A DNA stretch of 64,000 nucleotides from JBBSBY01 sp038205805. Lineage in GTDB: Bacteria; Desulfobacterota; Desulfomonilia; Desulfomonilales; Desulfomonilaceae. The notes under the pieces are model-generated. The model ran no database searches. It saw only the letters and a list, made by a program, of their open reading frames with translations, and was not told the origin of the DNA. Positions within the stretch are counted from its first letter, which is position 1. Every line of letters starts with the position of its first letter. Positions 34,162 to 42,936 of the stretch are shown in pieces. A program made the translations under genes and the position numbers. The stretch covers positions 11,568 through 75,567 of the forward strand of contig JBBRBO010000007.1 of NCBI GenBank assembly GCA_038205805.1, given 5' to 3'.

Positions 34162-35052
34162 TTACACCAGCAGGTCACGAACCGCTTCATGCACATCCGG
34201 GTGCTCGAACACGAATCCCTTATCTAAGAGCGCCTTAGGGAGCACGCGTTGGCCTTCAAGAAGGACCGAGCCGAATTCCCCGAGAATGAGTTTCAGGGCG
34301 AAACCTGGGGCACGCATGACCGCTGGCCGATGAAGCGCCGAAGCAATGGCCTGAGTAAGCTCCTTGTTTTGCACGGGATTAGGAGATGTGCAGTTCACAG
34401 GGCCGTGAACATCCGGGTTTTCCAGGCAGAAGAGCAGCGCGCGACAGAGATCCTCCATGTGGATCCATGAGACCCACTGTTCGCCTGAACCCACAGGGCC
34501 GCCCACGAAGAAGCGAAAGGGCTGGGCCATTTGCTTGAGTGCGCCCCCGTTACGGCCCAAGACCACACCGAATCGGGTAATGACGCACCTGCTGCCTTTA
34601 TCTACTACGGTACTTGCCGCCGTTTCCCAGTCAACAGCCAGAAGAGCGAGAAAGTCGCTACCTGCAGGGGAGCTTTCATCCAGCTCTTCGTCGCCGTGAA
34701 AGCCGTAATAGCCCACTGCAGATGTGCTGATGAGCGATATACCCGAGTCCTGGGGAATAGCCTCGATCAGGTGTTTTGTGGTCATGATGCGGCTCTCCCA
34801 CATCTGCCGCTTATACACGGGCGTCCAGGCGCTGAAGATGCTTACACCCGCGAGATTGACGACAGCGTCGTGCCCGCCCACGAACTTCTGCCAAGGGCCG
34901 GGTGTGACGCCGTTTCCTGCGACGAGTTTCAATCCCGGTATCTTGGATTTGGGTATTCTGGACATAATGGTGACGGTATGACCGCGGTCCAATAGAAACT
35001 GTGTCAGATGAGACCCGACAAACCCGGCGCCGCCTGTGATGAATACTTTCAT
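34162..35052 (-). CDS. TIGR01777-type NAD(P)-dependent epimerase (SDR39U1-like)
   Basis: A protein of 296 residues. The Rossmann motif TGGAGFVGSHL is at the N-terminus; VVNLAGVSIF, STSAVGYYG and ITRFGVVLG follow, and the C-terminal DUF1731-type end is present (LLEGQRVLPKALLDKGFVF). The substrate of this extended-SDR family is not established. ATG 35052 is chosen because conserved sequence starts there; an upstream ATG at 35085 would add 11 residues. It is downstream of rng on the same strand, with 149 bases between. Confidence 0.85.
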   Translation of the reverse strand: MKVFITGGAGFVGSHLTQFLLDRGHTVTIMSRIPKSKIPGLKLVAGNGVTPGPWQKFVGGHDAVVNLAGVSIFSAWTPVYKRQMWESRIMTTKHLIEAIPQDSGISLISTSAVGYYGFHGDEELDESSPAGSDFLALLAVDWETAASTVVDKGSRCVITRFGVVLGRNGGALKQMAQPFRFFVGGPVGSGEQWVSWIHMEDLCRALLFCLENPDVHGPVNCTSPNPVQNKELTQAIASALHRPAVMRAPGFALKLILGEFGSVLLEGQRVLPKALLDKGFVFEHPDVHEAVRDLLV

Positions 35053-35200
35053 GATTGGGATTACTCCATGTATGGTCGCCGGCATGGTTCACATTCCGTG
35101 ACACGACCTGAGTTCAGGTCAACCGTTTTGGGGTCGCAAAGCCCACCCGCGCCTCTGCGCACGTGGAACTCACCGGGAATATAGCCGCCGTCCCGCACAC

Positions 35201-36736
35201 CTAAAGGCTGCTTACGATTTCATACTGTTCTTGAAAGAGATTAAGGTCCGGGATGAGTTGGATCTTGGCGCCGTACTTGCGCTGAATTTCCTCGAGTTGC
35301 TCGCTTTCTTGCTCGAAGAGCAGTTTCACCACCTCAGGGTGGGCCGTCACTTGGACGCACGGCCGGTTATCCGTGGCCATATCTCTGTCGATGGCGCGGA
35401 GGATTTCGTACGCTAAGGTGGTCTGAGACTTCACAAAACCCTTGCCTTCGCAGTGAGGGCACTGTTCGCATAGAGTGCGAGTCAGGCTCTCCCGTGTCCT
35501 CTTGCGGGTCATCTGCACCAGCCCCAGTTCCGAGATCTTCAGGATGTTGGTCTTTTGCTTATCCCGTTTTAGCGAGTCCTGAAGGGCATTTGAGACTTTT
35601 TCTCTATCCAGCTGCCGATCCATGTCGATGAAGTCTACAATGATAATGCCGCCTATGTTGCGCAGCCGCAACTGGTACGCGATTTCCTTAGCCGCCTCGA
35701 GATTCGTCTTCAGTATCGTCTCTTGGAGATTGCGTTTGCCGACGTATCTCCCTGTATTTACATCTATGGCTACCAGCGCCTCGGTGAAGTCAATGTTGAT
35801 GTAACCCCCGGATTTCAGCCACACCTTGCGCCCAAGGGCTTTGTTCAGCTCCATTTCGATACCGAAGTAATCGAAAATGGGCTCTTCGCCTTTATAGAGT
35901 TCCACAGACGACTTCAGCGACGGCATGAAAGAATCCATAAATTCAAGAATTTTCTGATGGTGTTCGGGAGAGTCTACATTTAGGCGAGTTACGTCCTCCG
36001 TGAATAGATCTCGCACGCCGCGTAAACACAGGTCGAGATCTTCATAGATGAGTGACGGCGCAGGGACTCTCCTTTCCTTCTCCAGGATTCGCTTCCAGGT
36101 GCTTTGGAGAAACGACAGGTCGATAGAGAGCTTTTCCAGGTCCTCGTGTTCGCTCACCGTGCGCACGATAATGCCGCAAAAGTCGGGCTTTATTTCCGAG
36201 ATGATCTCCTTGAGACGGTGTCGTTCCGCTTCGTTTTCGATTCTTCGCGAGATCCCCACGTGGTCTACTGTGGGCATAAACACGAGATAACGGCCGGGCA
36301 AGGAAATATGCGATGTGATGCGGGCGCCTTTGCTCCCGAGAGGTTCTTTTGATATCTGCACGAGAATGTCTTCGCCCTCATGGATAAGATCCTCGATGGG
36401 CGTGAACGAAGGCATCTGCTCGTCCAGTTCGTCTCCCTCGGTGTTGGGCTGGTTCTGATGCGCCTGCTCGTCCTCATCCTCATTCACCATGAAATTCAGA
36501 TCCCGCACATGATGATGAATATCCCCCACGTACAAAAAAGCGGCCCGTGGTAAGCCGATGTCCACGAAAGCCGCTTGCATACCCGGTAAGACCTTGATGA
36601 CGCGACCTTTGTAGATATTTCCCACAATGCCGCGCTCGCCCTTGCGCTCTATGTGGAGTTCCGCGACTTGGCCGTTCTCCACCAACGCCAGACGAGTCTC
36701 GCGAAGCGAGAAGTTCACAATAATTTCACTTGCCAT
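35201..36736 (-). CDS. rng: Ribonuclease G / Rne-Rng family
   Basis: An RNA-processing endoribonuclease of 511 residues. S1 domain 30-120 (GNIYKGRVIKVLPGMQAAFVDIG) with an acidic insertion (NEDEDEQAHQ), then the RNase E/G core: VDVNTGRY and IIVDFIDM hold the metal-binding aspartates, and CEQCPHCEGKG is the zinc-link. The length fits RNase G; the long C-terminal scaffold of RNase E is absent. The start ATG 36736 overlaps the end of the upstream radical SAM gene by 11 bases, so they form a coupled pair seen in many bacteria. Confidence 0.94.
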   Translation of the reverse strand: MASEIIVNFSLRETRLALVENGQVAELHIERKGERGIVGNIYKGRVIKVLPGMQAAFVDIGLPRAAFLYVGDIHHHVRDLNFMVNEDEDEQAHQNQPNTEGDELDEQMPSFTPIEDLIHEGEDILVQISKEPLGSKGARITSHISLPGRYLVFMPTVDHVGISRRIENEAERHRLKEIISEIKPDFCGIIVRTVSEHEDLEKLSIDLSFLQSTWKRILEKERRVPAPSLIYEDLDLCLRGVRDLFTEDVTRLNVDSPEHHQKILEFMDSFMPSLKSSVELYKGEEPIFDYFGIEMELNKALGRKVWLKSGGYINIDFTEALVAIDVNTGRYVGKRNLQETILKTNLEAAKEIAYQLRLRNIGGIIIVDFIDMDRQLDREKVSNALQDSLKRDKQKTNILKISELGLVQMTRKRTRESLTRTLCEQCPHCEGKGFVKSQTTLAYEILRAIDRDMATDNRPCVQVTAHPEVVKLLFEQESEQLEEIQRKYGAKIQLIPDLNLFQEQYEIVSSL

Positions 36737-39227
36737 ACCCCGCGCCTTCCGCATCTTGAAAAATTACCGATGTCTTTGTAATGCTAAGATCCGCGACGCA
36801 GTCCCTGGGAATACTTAAGATTGACGAAAGCGTGTCATATATATGGACTGAATTGTCCGGGTCCGCGCTCATGGTAATCACACAACCGTTTTCGTTAATC
36901 TCCAGGTCCAGAACGCTTCGTTTGAGATCCCTTATCTTTGTTTTTCCGTGTCGCTCCTTGCGAATTTCCCAGGAATCGGCGGCCTCGAACTTGAGTAGAC
37001 CTTCTCTGAATGCCTCCGCTTCTTCGGCAAAACGGACGTTGTATGTAATTCCTCTGATCTTACCTGAGAGACCCTTATCTTTCAACGACGATTCCACGAC
37101 CTTTTGCAGAGTCAATCCCACGGGCAGAACTGACGCCAGACGAGTGAATATCTCCTCCTGCGTTAATCGACTCCCGAGGAGATCGAAATCCATGAACTCG
37201 GCTCGGCTTTCCACTCCCACGGCGCACGGCGGCGAAAACTGCATTTTAGGATGGGGATGAAACCCTTTTGTGTGATCCAGGGTCAAACCCGCGCGTTTGA
37301 AGGCGCGCTGAAAGGTCCTGGTGACGTCGTGGTGTCCAAGCAGGGCCATTGCCGCCACCTTGTGGTAATACAACCGGAACTTCCGGAGCCCACCCGCTTC
37401 AGTCGTCGGCGCCGAGGGCGTCTCCAACGCGCCCTGCTCACTCAAAATGGGAGCGACGGTCTCGAAATCGCACACGCCGCACGCGTTACATTCCCCTGAA
37501 CGGCAATCCCCGACGCACTCTTCTCGCAGCGCACGAGCCCATTCATCCCGCAGATACTCGGGAGACACGCCGGAATCTATAAAGGACCACGGTAGCTCCT
37601 CGTCCAGCTCGCGCTCCCGCAGGTAGCCGGCCGGGTCAATCCCATGTTGAGCGAAGGCGTCCATCCATGTCTGAAAACGAAAGGACTCGTCCCAGCCGTC
37701 AAAGCGTGCGCCATTGGCGTAAGCGGTTTCAATTACATCGGCTACGGCGGCGTCTCCCCGAGCAAACACGCCCTCAAGAAAGGACATCCGCGGGTTATGG
37801 AACTTGATGCGCGCTTTACCGCGCGTTTGAAAGTATTGCTTGATGTAGCGCTGCTTTTCGTAGGTCTCCTCGATTTCCATTTGCCGCGCCCATTGGAAGG
37901 GCGTGTGGCACTTCGGCACGAACGTCGAGATCGACGCTGTGACCGCGCCGCCTTTAGACCACTTCACCGCCTTGAGACACATGCCGATAATGCCGTCCAG
38001 GTCCTCTTGTTGTTCCGAAGGCAATCCAATCATGAAGTAGAGTTTAATCTTCTTTTGTCCGTTCACAAAGGCCGCCCGCACCGCTTTTTCCAGGTCTTCT
38101 TCCGTGTTGCCTTTGTTGATGAAGCGCCGCAAGCGCTCAGTGCCTGCTTCAGGAGCCAAGGTCAAACCCGTTTGGCGACTTTTGCGAATGTAGTCGATGA
38201 TTTCCGCGTCGAAGCTCTCCGTGCGCATAGACGGCAGCGAAACGGACGTCTTCGTCGCGGCGTACTCGTCGATCAGGGCCTTTACCAACGGCTTCAACTG
38301 TGAGTAATCACCCGTCGAGAGCGACAGGAGCGCCACTTCCTCCCATCCGGTGGAATCCATGTTGGCCCGCGTGATATCCAACACCTTCGACGCATGGCGT
38401 TCACGTACAGGGCGACACACCATCCCAGCTTGGCAAAAACGACAGCCGTGGGTGCAACCCCGCGCGATTTCCAGACCGATACGGTCGTGAACGATCTCAC
38501 AAAAGGGAGTGACCAAGGCCTCCGGGAAAGGGCCGTTGTTCAGATCAGCCAGTATGCGTCGCTGCACGCGCCGGCCCGCCGGAGTGACACCGGGGACATA
38601 CACGCCGGGTATGGCGCTCCAGGCCTCGAGAAGATCATGACGGTGACCGGATTTGGCTTTCCATTCGACATGGGCGGCGGCCAGCTCCAGGATGACTTCT
38701 TCGCCGTCGCCGATGACAAAGGCGTCAAAAAACGGTGAGAGCGGCATGGGATTGAACGCAACCGGTCCGCCGCCGATAACGAACGGATGGGTTGCATCGC
38801 GGCGCTCGCTGCGCAAGGGAATGCCCGCCAAATCCAGAGCGAGCAACACATTCGTTACGCTCAGCTCGTACTGGAGTGAAAACCCCAGGACGTCCATTTG
38901 GTTCAACGCCGCGCCTGTTTCGAGTGTGCGAAGGGGTTCGCCCGTGCGCCGCAATGCAGCTTCCATGTCCGACCACGGAGCAAAGGCCCGTTCCGCGTAG
39001 AGATCCGGATGTGAGTTGAGGATGGAATAGAGTATCTTGAGCCCCAGATGGGACATACCGACTTCATAGACGTCCGGAAATACCAGCGCTATACGACACT
39101 TTACCGATTGCGGATCTTTATAAACCGCATTTACCTCGCCGCCGATATAGCGGCAGGGCTTTTCGAGTTTAAGAAGAAACGACTTGTCCTTAAGCGGAGC
39201 GGCGGAATCTTTGGGATGAGGGTTCAT
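36726..39227 (-). CDS. TIGR03960-type radical SAM protein fused to a TIGR03936/DUF2344 domain
   Basis: A protein of 833 residues. The N-terminal part (LALVFPDVYEVGMSHLGLK) is the B12-binding-like region of the family. The radical SAM motif CTHGCRFCQAGM is near residue 258. The last 215 residues (FRLYYHKVAAMALLGHHD, GFHPHPKMQFSPP) form the DUF2344 domain, which in other genomes can be a separate protein. A cysteine cluster, CVGDCRSGECNACGVCDF, lies in the linker. Its reaction is unknown; genetic linkage to rng or ribosomal genes suggests RNA or translation. It overlaps the rng start, forming an operon. Confidence 0.9.
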   Translation of the reverse strand: MNPHPKDSAAPLKDKSFLLKLEKPCRYIGGEVNAVYKDPQSVKCRIALVFPDVYEVGMSHLGLKILYSILNSHPDLYAERAFAPWSDMEAALRRTGEPLRTLETGAALNQMDVLGFSLQYELSVTNVLLALDLAGIPLRSERRDATHPFVIGGGPVAFNPMPLSPFFDAFVIGDGEEVILELAAAHVEWKAKSGHRHDLLEAWSAIPGVYVPGVTPAGRRVQRRILADLNNGPFPEALVTPFCEIVHDRIGLEIARGCTHGCRFCQAGMVCRPVRERHASKVLDITRANMDSTGWEEVALLSLSTGDYSQLKPLVKALIDEYAATKTSVSLPSMRTESFDAEIIDYIRKSRQTGLTLAPEAGTERLRRFINKGNTEEDLEKAVRAAFVNGQKKIKLYFMIGLPSEQQEDLDGIIGMCLKAVKWSKGGAVTASISTFVPKCHTPFQWARQMEIEETYEKQRYIKQYFQTRGKARIKFHNPRMSFLEGVFARGDAAVADVIETAYANGARFDGWDESFRFQTWMDAFAQHGIDPAGYLRERELDEELPWSFIDSGVSPEYLRDEWARALREECVGDCRSGECNACGVCDFETVAPILSEQGALETPSAPTTEAGGLRKFRLYYHKVAAMALLGHHDVTRTFQRAFKRAGLTLDHTKGFHPHPKMQFSPPCAVGVESRAEFMDFDLLGSRLTQEEIFTRLASVLPVGLTLQKVVESSLKDKGLSGKIRGITYNVRFAEEAEAFREGLLKFEAADSWEIRKERHGKTKIRDLKRSVLDLEINENGCVITMSADPDNSVHIYDTLSSILSIPRDCVADLSITKTSVIFQDAEGAGYGK

Positions 39228-39284
39228 GTGAGGCCGGTTTCCTTGGGAGTTACACTTTTGGCGGTTTGGTGATAGAATGCCGTC

Positions 39285-39539
39285 ATGAGCAACCGGGAAA
39301 AGATAGCTTTGCTATGCGGCGGTATAGTCACTGCCGGAGTTTTCCTCGGCGCGTTTGTATTACTGTTGTCGGGCGATTCGGTCGCGCAGTGGAACAAACT
39401 GTTCTATGCGTCTATTGCCTTGGCGCCCGTTGCAATGGTGGCCGTGATGATGGGCTACGCCGTATGGTGGCTTGCAATGTTCTTGCTGACCCTATTCTCC
39501 GTGGGATCGGGCCGGCCGGAAAAAGAACCGGAAGCCTAG
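39285..39539 (+). CDS. Small two-helix membrane protein
   Basis: A protein of 84 residues, divergent from the radical SAM gene. Two hydrophobic segments (about 7-30 and 40-70, ALAPVAMVAVMMGYAVWWLAM) make it an inner-membrane protein; the C-terminus is polar (GRPEKEPEA). No family recognised. The spacing of 57 bases to the divergent start suggests shared regulation. There is no strong RBS, but the hydrophobic pattern makes chance unlikely. Confidence 0.55.
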   Translation: MSNREKIALLCGGIVTAGVFLGAFVLLLSGDSVAQWNKLFYASIALAPVAMVAVMMGYAVWWLAMFLLTLFSVGSGRPEKEPEA

Positions 39540-39802
39540 ATCCGGTCTCCGGCCGCAATCGGGTGGGCTGGAGAATTATTGAGTTTATGCAATTTATGCG
39601 TCGGCGTCAATCGCACTCGCGGCGCACAAGCCCGGACCCGCAGCGTAACCGTTTACCGTTTCCCCGGCGACACGCCCGGTGAGCCAACACCCTTCAGCTT
39701 ACGAGCTTTATACGTCATATAATCGGGTGTCTCTTAGGGAACCCCACCAATTATCCGCATGTCACAGGCGCCGCGCCTTGTACGGCGTGGGCGGAGGACC
39801 AC

Positions 39803-41269
39803 ATGAACGAGTTTGAACGACATCCCCTGTATAAAATGATGCATCCGAAGAGCATAGCCTTTTGGGGCGCCTCATCGAATCCCCTTGGAATGGGATCGGT
39901 GCAGCTTAATCAGTTGCAGGCTATGCGCTTTGAAGGGGATGTGTACCCCATTCACCCGAAAGAAACCACCATTAACGGCTTGAAAGCCTACAAGAGCGTC
40001 ACGGATTGCCCGACGCCGGTGGATCTCGGTATCTTCATACTACCCACTAAGGTTGTCCCCGAAGCCCTCGAGGACTGCGGTCGTGCCGGAGTAAAGCGCG
40101 TCATTATCGTATCCGCGGGTTTCGGCGAAAGCGGTGAAGAAGGTAAGGAACTCCAAAACCGCATCGTCGAAATAGCAAAGAAACACGGGATTCACTTCAT
40201 CGGCCCGAACTGCATCGGCGTGGTAAACCCCTACGAAAAGCTGAACACCACGTTCTTCCCGTATGACGCCAAGCCCGGATTCATAGGAATGGCGTCGCAA
40301 AGCGGCAGCTTCATCACGCAAATGTTCGTGCACCTTGAGCGCCTGGGGTTGGGGTTTAGTCAGGGCTTCAGCGTGGGCAACGAGGCCATGGTGGACATCA
40401 CCGATTGCCTCGAGTACCTCGGGGAGTGCCCCAACACCAAGGTGATCGGCCTCTACGTGGAAGCTATTCGCCGGGGTCGCAAGTTCGTGGAAACAGCGAA
40501 AAGGGTAGCCAAGAAAAAGCCCATTGTGGCCTATTACGTAGGCGGCTCGGAATACGGCGGGAAAGCTGTGCGTTCACATACCGGCGCCATGGCGGGCGCC
40601 GATCTCGTATATGACGGCGTGTTCAAACAATGCGGAATCATTCGGGCCACGTCCATAGAAGAACTCTTCGACTTCTGCATGGTCCTTGGGACCCAACCCT
40701 TGCCTCGCGATGAACGGATCGCCATCTTCACACATTCCGGAGGTCCGGGAGCCGCAGCCGCAGATACCGCCGACAGGAACGGCCTGAAGCTCGCTCAGTT
40801 TACCGAGGACACCCTGGGCAAGCTGAGAGCCATTGCCCCGTCCACCGCTACTATCTCGAATCCCCTGGACTTGACCTTCAGCAGAAGCCCCAACGACTAC
40901 ACGGAAGTGCTCCCGCAGATCGTGCTCAAGGACGAGAATGTGTCGGGCATGTTCATGTACATGCTTTTACCCCTCGCTCGTGTCATCCAAACCATTCGCT
41001 CCTCGGTCTCCGAGCCGGGGCAGGCGGAAGCCCTTGCCGAGCAGTTTGTGGATAGTCAGTGTAAAGCGGTGGCCGCTCTACCGGGAACGTTCGACAAACC
41101 GGTTGTGGGCGGCACCTTTTGCCGAACATCGGAACATTTTATGCAAAAACTGCAAAACGATTCCTTTCCCGTGCTGCCCAGCCCGGAACGCGCCGTCAAA
41201 GGGTTGGCCGCTCTTGTGAAGTATGCTCGGCTCAAGGCAAAGCTCCTCTCGGACGAAGCGGTCGAGTAA
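39803..41269 (+). CDS. ADP-forming acyl-CoA synthetase, alpha-subunit type
   Basis: A protein of 488 residues with a CoA-binding domain (FWGASSNPLG, VYPIHPKETTINGLKAY), a succinyl-CoA-ligase-like domain (PNCIGVVNP, SQSGSF, SVGNEAMVDITD), and SHTGAMAGADLVYDGVF carrying the phosphohistidine. This is the alpha subunit arrangement of NDP-forming acetate-CoA ligases, which conserve energy as ATP when acyl-CoA is cleaved. The ATP-grasp beta subunit is neither fused nor adjacent, so it must be elsewhere or the protein has another job. The TAA stop (41267-41269) is the first triplet of repeat copy F. Confidence 0.85.
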   Translation: MNEFERHPLYKMMHPKSIAFWGASSNPLGMGSVQLNQLQAMRFEGDVYPIHPKETTINGLKAYKSVTDCPTPVDLGIFILPTKVVPEALEDCGRAGVKRVIIVSAGFGESGEEGKELQNRIVEIAKKHGIHFIGPNCIGVVNPYEKLNTTFFPYDAKPGFIGMASQSGSFITQMFVHLERLGLGFSQGFSVGNEAMVDITDCLEYLGECPNTKVIGLYVEAIRRGRKFVETAKRVAKKKPIVAYYVGGSEYGGKAVRSHTGAMAGADLVYDGVFKQCGIIRATSIEELFDFCMVLGTQPLPRDERIAIFTHSGGPGAAAADTADRNGLKLAQFTEDTLGKLRAIAPSTATISNPLDLTFSRSPNDYTEVLPQIVLKDENVSGMFMYMLLPLARVIQTIRSSVSEPGQAEALAEQFVDSQCKAVAALPGTFDKPVVGGTFCRTSEHFMQKLQNDSFPVLPSPERAVKGLAALVKYARLKAKLLSDEAVE

Positions 41270-41642
41270 TACCGATGTGCTTTCACAAAAGCAAGATCGG
41301 CGGCGCTTTTGTTGCAAAGTTCGCATGAAAGTCTCGCATCCGGGCTGCGACGTCTAACGATCACATGGGCCGTTCTTCAGTATGGGAGTTGAAAACCCCC
41401 GCGCCCCCTTGTCAGGGGGGTAAGAGTCGGCTCCGAGTTAAAGGGTCGTCCGGCAGTATCCGTCACATCCCCCTGACAAAGGGGATACAGAGGGTTAATC
41501 CAAAATCCGCCTCTATTCTTAGATGCTTTCATGCTTCGTTGTGACGAAATGTCATGGTCGTTCTTGGAGAGGGGTTTGGGGAGAATCATTCTTTCAAGAA
41601 GGTTCTCCCCGATAGTACTTCTTTGATCCGGCATTGGTATAA
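41267..41642 (-). repeat. Double-hairpin dispersed repeat, copy F, interrupted by another element
   Basis: An inverted copy whose right terminus TAATACCGATGTGC starts at the acyl-CoA synthetase stop. Its left part (GTTCTTGGAGAGGGGTTTGG at 41560, hairpin 1, CTTCTTTGAT, then GGCATTGGTAT) ends at 41642. The middle is replaced by a 103-base palindromic element (41394-41496) and unrelated sequence, so the total is longer than other copies. Confidence 0.65.
41394..41496. mobile_element. 103-base MITE-like element with inverted ends, nested in copy F
   Basis: AACCCCCGCG...CCCCCTTGTCAGGGGG on the left is matched on the right by the inverted CCCCCTGACAAAGGGG...GAGGGTT. Each end can itself fold (CCCCCT-TGTC-AGGGGG). 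It has no coding capacity. It is the only copy in the window. Confidence 0.55.
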
Positions 41643-41681
41643 AATGCTTGTGAACAGTCGCTTCAGCGTGAGGGATTGGTA

Positions 41682-42323
41682 GTGAAGAAGGGCCGCGAGA
41701 CAGAGTGGACCGCGAACGTTCAATCCCGTGATGTGGGTCGCAGGTTGCGTCTGACGCCCTTCTGGGAGCGACATCTCCCGTTCGGGGACCGGCTGCGCAT
41801 CGTGATTGATCCCGGTCCGTCTTTCGGCGCGGGCGATCACCCCACGACCGTCATGGCCCTTGAGTTTATCGAGGACATCCTCGACCATGGCACGCCGCAA
41901 GGAGCCACTGCTTTGGACATCGGTTCAGGTGTGGGGGTCCTTGCCCTCGCGATCAAGCTGCTCGGCGTCCAGGAAGTGACGGCGTGTGACCTGGATCCCG
42001 TGGCCGCGCTCATGACAACCCGGAACCTGGAGTTGAACGGCTTTGCTCGGGAAGACCTTTTGCTCTACATCGGTGGAGTCGAGAGTCTTCGTGGGGGATT
42101 CGATCTCGTGGCCGCGAATTTGGCTGCTCCCGTGCTTTTGCGTATCTCCGATGAGGTAATCGCCAAAACGCAATGTGAACTCGTGCTGTCGGGTATTGCG
42201 GACGTGCTGGTAACAGCGGTGATAAAGCGCTACACCGCCGCAGGACTTACTCTAGTCGGCAGAGCGTCGCGTGAGGGCTGGTCGGCCTTGCGATTTACAC
42301 GAGAGTCATACCCGACCCGCTGA
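41682..42323 (+). CDS. Short PrmA-like methyltransferase
   Basis: A protein of 213 residues. GTG 41682 has AGGG 7 bases upstream; TTG 41676 is possible. It has the PrmA signature GPSFGAGDHPTT, the SAM-binding DIGSGVGVLALAIKLLG, ACDLDPVA and the loop AANLAAPVLL. PrmA trimethylates ribosomal protein L11 and is normally about 290-300 residues; here most of the N-terminal substrate-recognition domain is missing, so another substrate is possible. It lies between repeats F and G, with no co-oriented partner. Confidence 0.75.
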   Translation: MKKGRETEWTANVQSRDVGRRLRLTPFWERHLPFGDRLRIVIDPGPSFGAGDHPTTVMALEFIEDILDHGTPQGATALDIGSGVGVLALAIKLLGVQEVTACDLDPVAALMTTRNLELNGFAREDLLLYIGGVESLRGGFDLVAANLAAPVLLRISDEVIAKTQCELVLSGIADVLVTAVIKRYTAAGLTLVGRASREGWSALRFTRESYPTR

Positions 42324-42343
42324 ACGTGCGCCGGGGCGCTCTC

Positions 42344-42570
42344 TTATACGAATGCGCAATAAAAGAAGTAATATTGGAGAGAACCTTCTTGAAAGAAGTT
42401 TCTCCCCAAACCCCTCTCCAAGAACTTTCAAAAGAGCCGCAAGTGCCTTTTCTCAAGGAGAAAAAGCCACTTGCGGTGCATTTAAACATTCTTTTATAGT
42501 AGTTAGGGAAACCTGCTCTTACACAAATGTCCTTCACCTATATTCCTCGTTCGACAGCACATTGGTATTA
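42344..42570 (+). repeat. Double-hairpin dispersed repeat, copy G
   Basis: A full-length copy. Left terminus TTATACGAATGCGC, hairpin 1 (GGAGAGAACCTTCTT with its partner), hairpin 2 (CCGCAAGTG against CACTTGCGG), right terminus GCACATTGGTATTA. It is nearly identical to copy C over the right 150 bases, so both are recent. It lies between prmA-like and the dsrD terminator. Confidence 0.85.
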
Positions 42571-42598
42571 CCGAGACACCGTATTTCACAAAAACCAC

Positions 42599-42630
42599 AA
42601 AAAAAAAGGATCCCCGAAAGGACCCTTTTG
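42599..42630 (-). terminator. Rho-independent terminator of dsrABD
   Basis: On the minus strand AAAGGGTCC, loop TTTCGG, GGATCC and a run of nine T. The stem has 9 pairs with one G-T. It stands about 20 bases after the dsrD stop. Confidence 0.85.
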
Positions 42631-42648
42631 TATGGAACTCAATAGCAG

Positions 42649-42903
42649 CTATTCGGCTGTTTCTTCCGTATCTTCTTCCTGATGCTGTTTGCCCATACCT
42701 TTAAGACCAATCATGGTGGTGCTGCCGCTGGACCAATACTCCAGGAGACCTTCGGCCACCATCTTGTTCACCAAGCTGTTTACCTGGCGGGATTTCCACT
42801 CGGGGAGCACCCCATAGAAGTCCTTGAGATAGAACTTAGACTTGGTTTTGGACTTCTCTTTCAGGAATTGCAATACTTTCTCTTTTGCTTCTTCATCGGT
42901 CAT
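42649..42903 (-). CDS. dsrD: Dissimilatory sulfite reductase operon protein DsrD
   Basis: A small winged-helix protein of 84 residues that stimulates DsrAB sulfite reduction in sulfate reducers. The sequence (MTDEEAKEKVLQFLKEKS, KFYLKDFYGVLPEWKSRQVN, VAEGLLEYWSSGSTTM) is characteristic. ATG 42903 has AAGGAG 7 bases upstream, which excludes the longer 93-residue version. It is the last gene of dsrA-dsrB-dsrD and is followed by the terminator. Its presence favours the reductive direction of the Dsr pathway. The acidic C-terminal tail (EEDTEETAE) is typical. Confidence 0.94.
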   Translation of the reverse strand: MTDEEAKEKVLQFLKEKSKTKSKFYLKDFYGVLPEWKSRQVNSLVNKMVAEGLLEYWSSGSTTMIGLKGMGKQHQEEDTEETAE

Positions 42904-42936
42904 GGAACACTCCTTTTGACCAAAGCTCAAGCCCGA

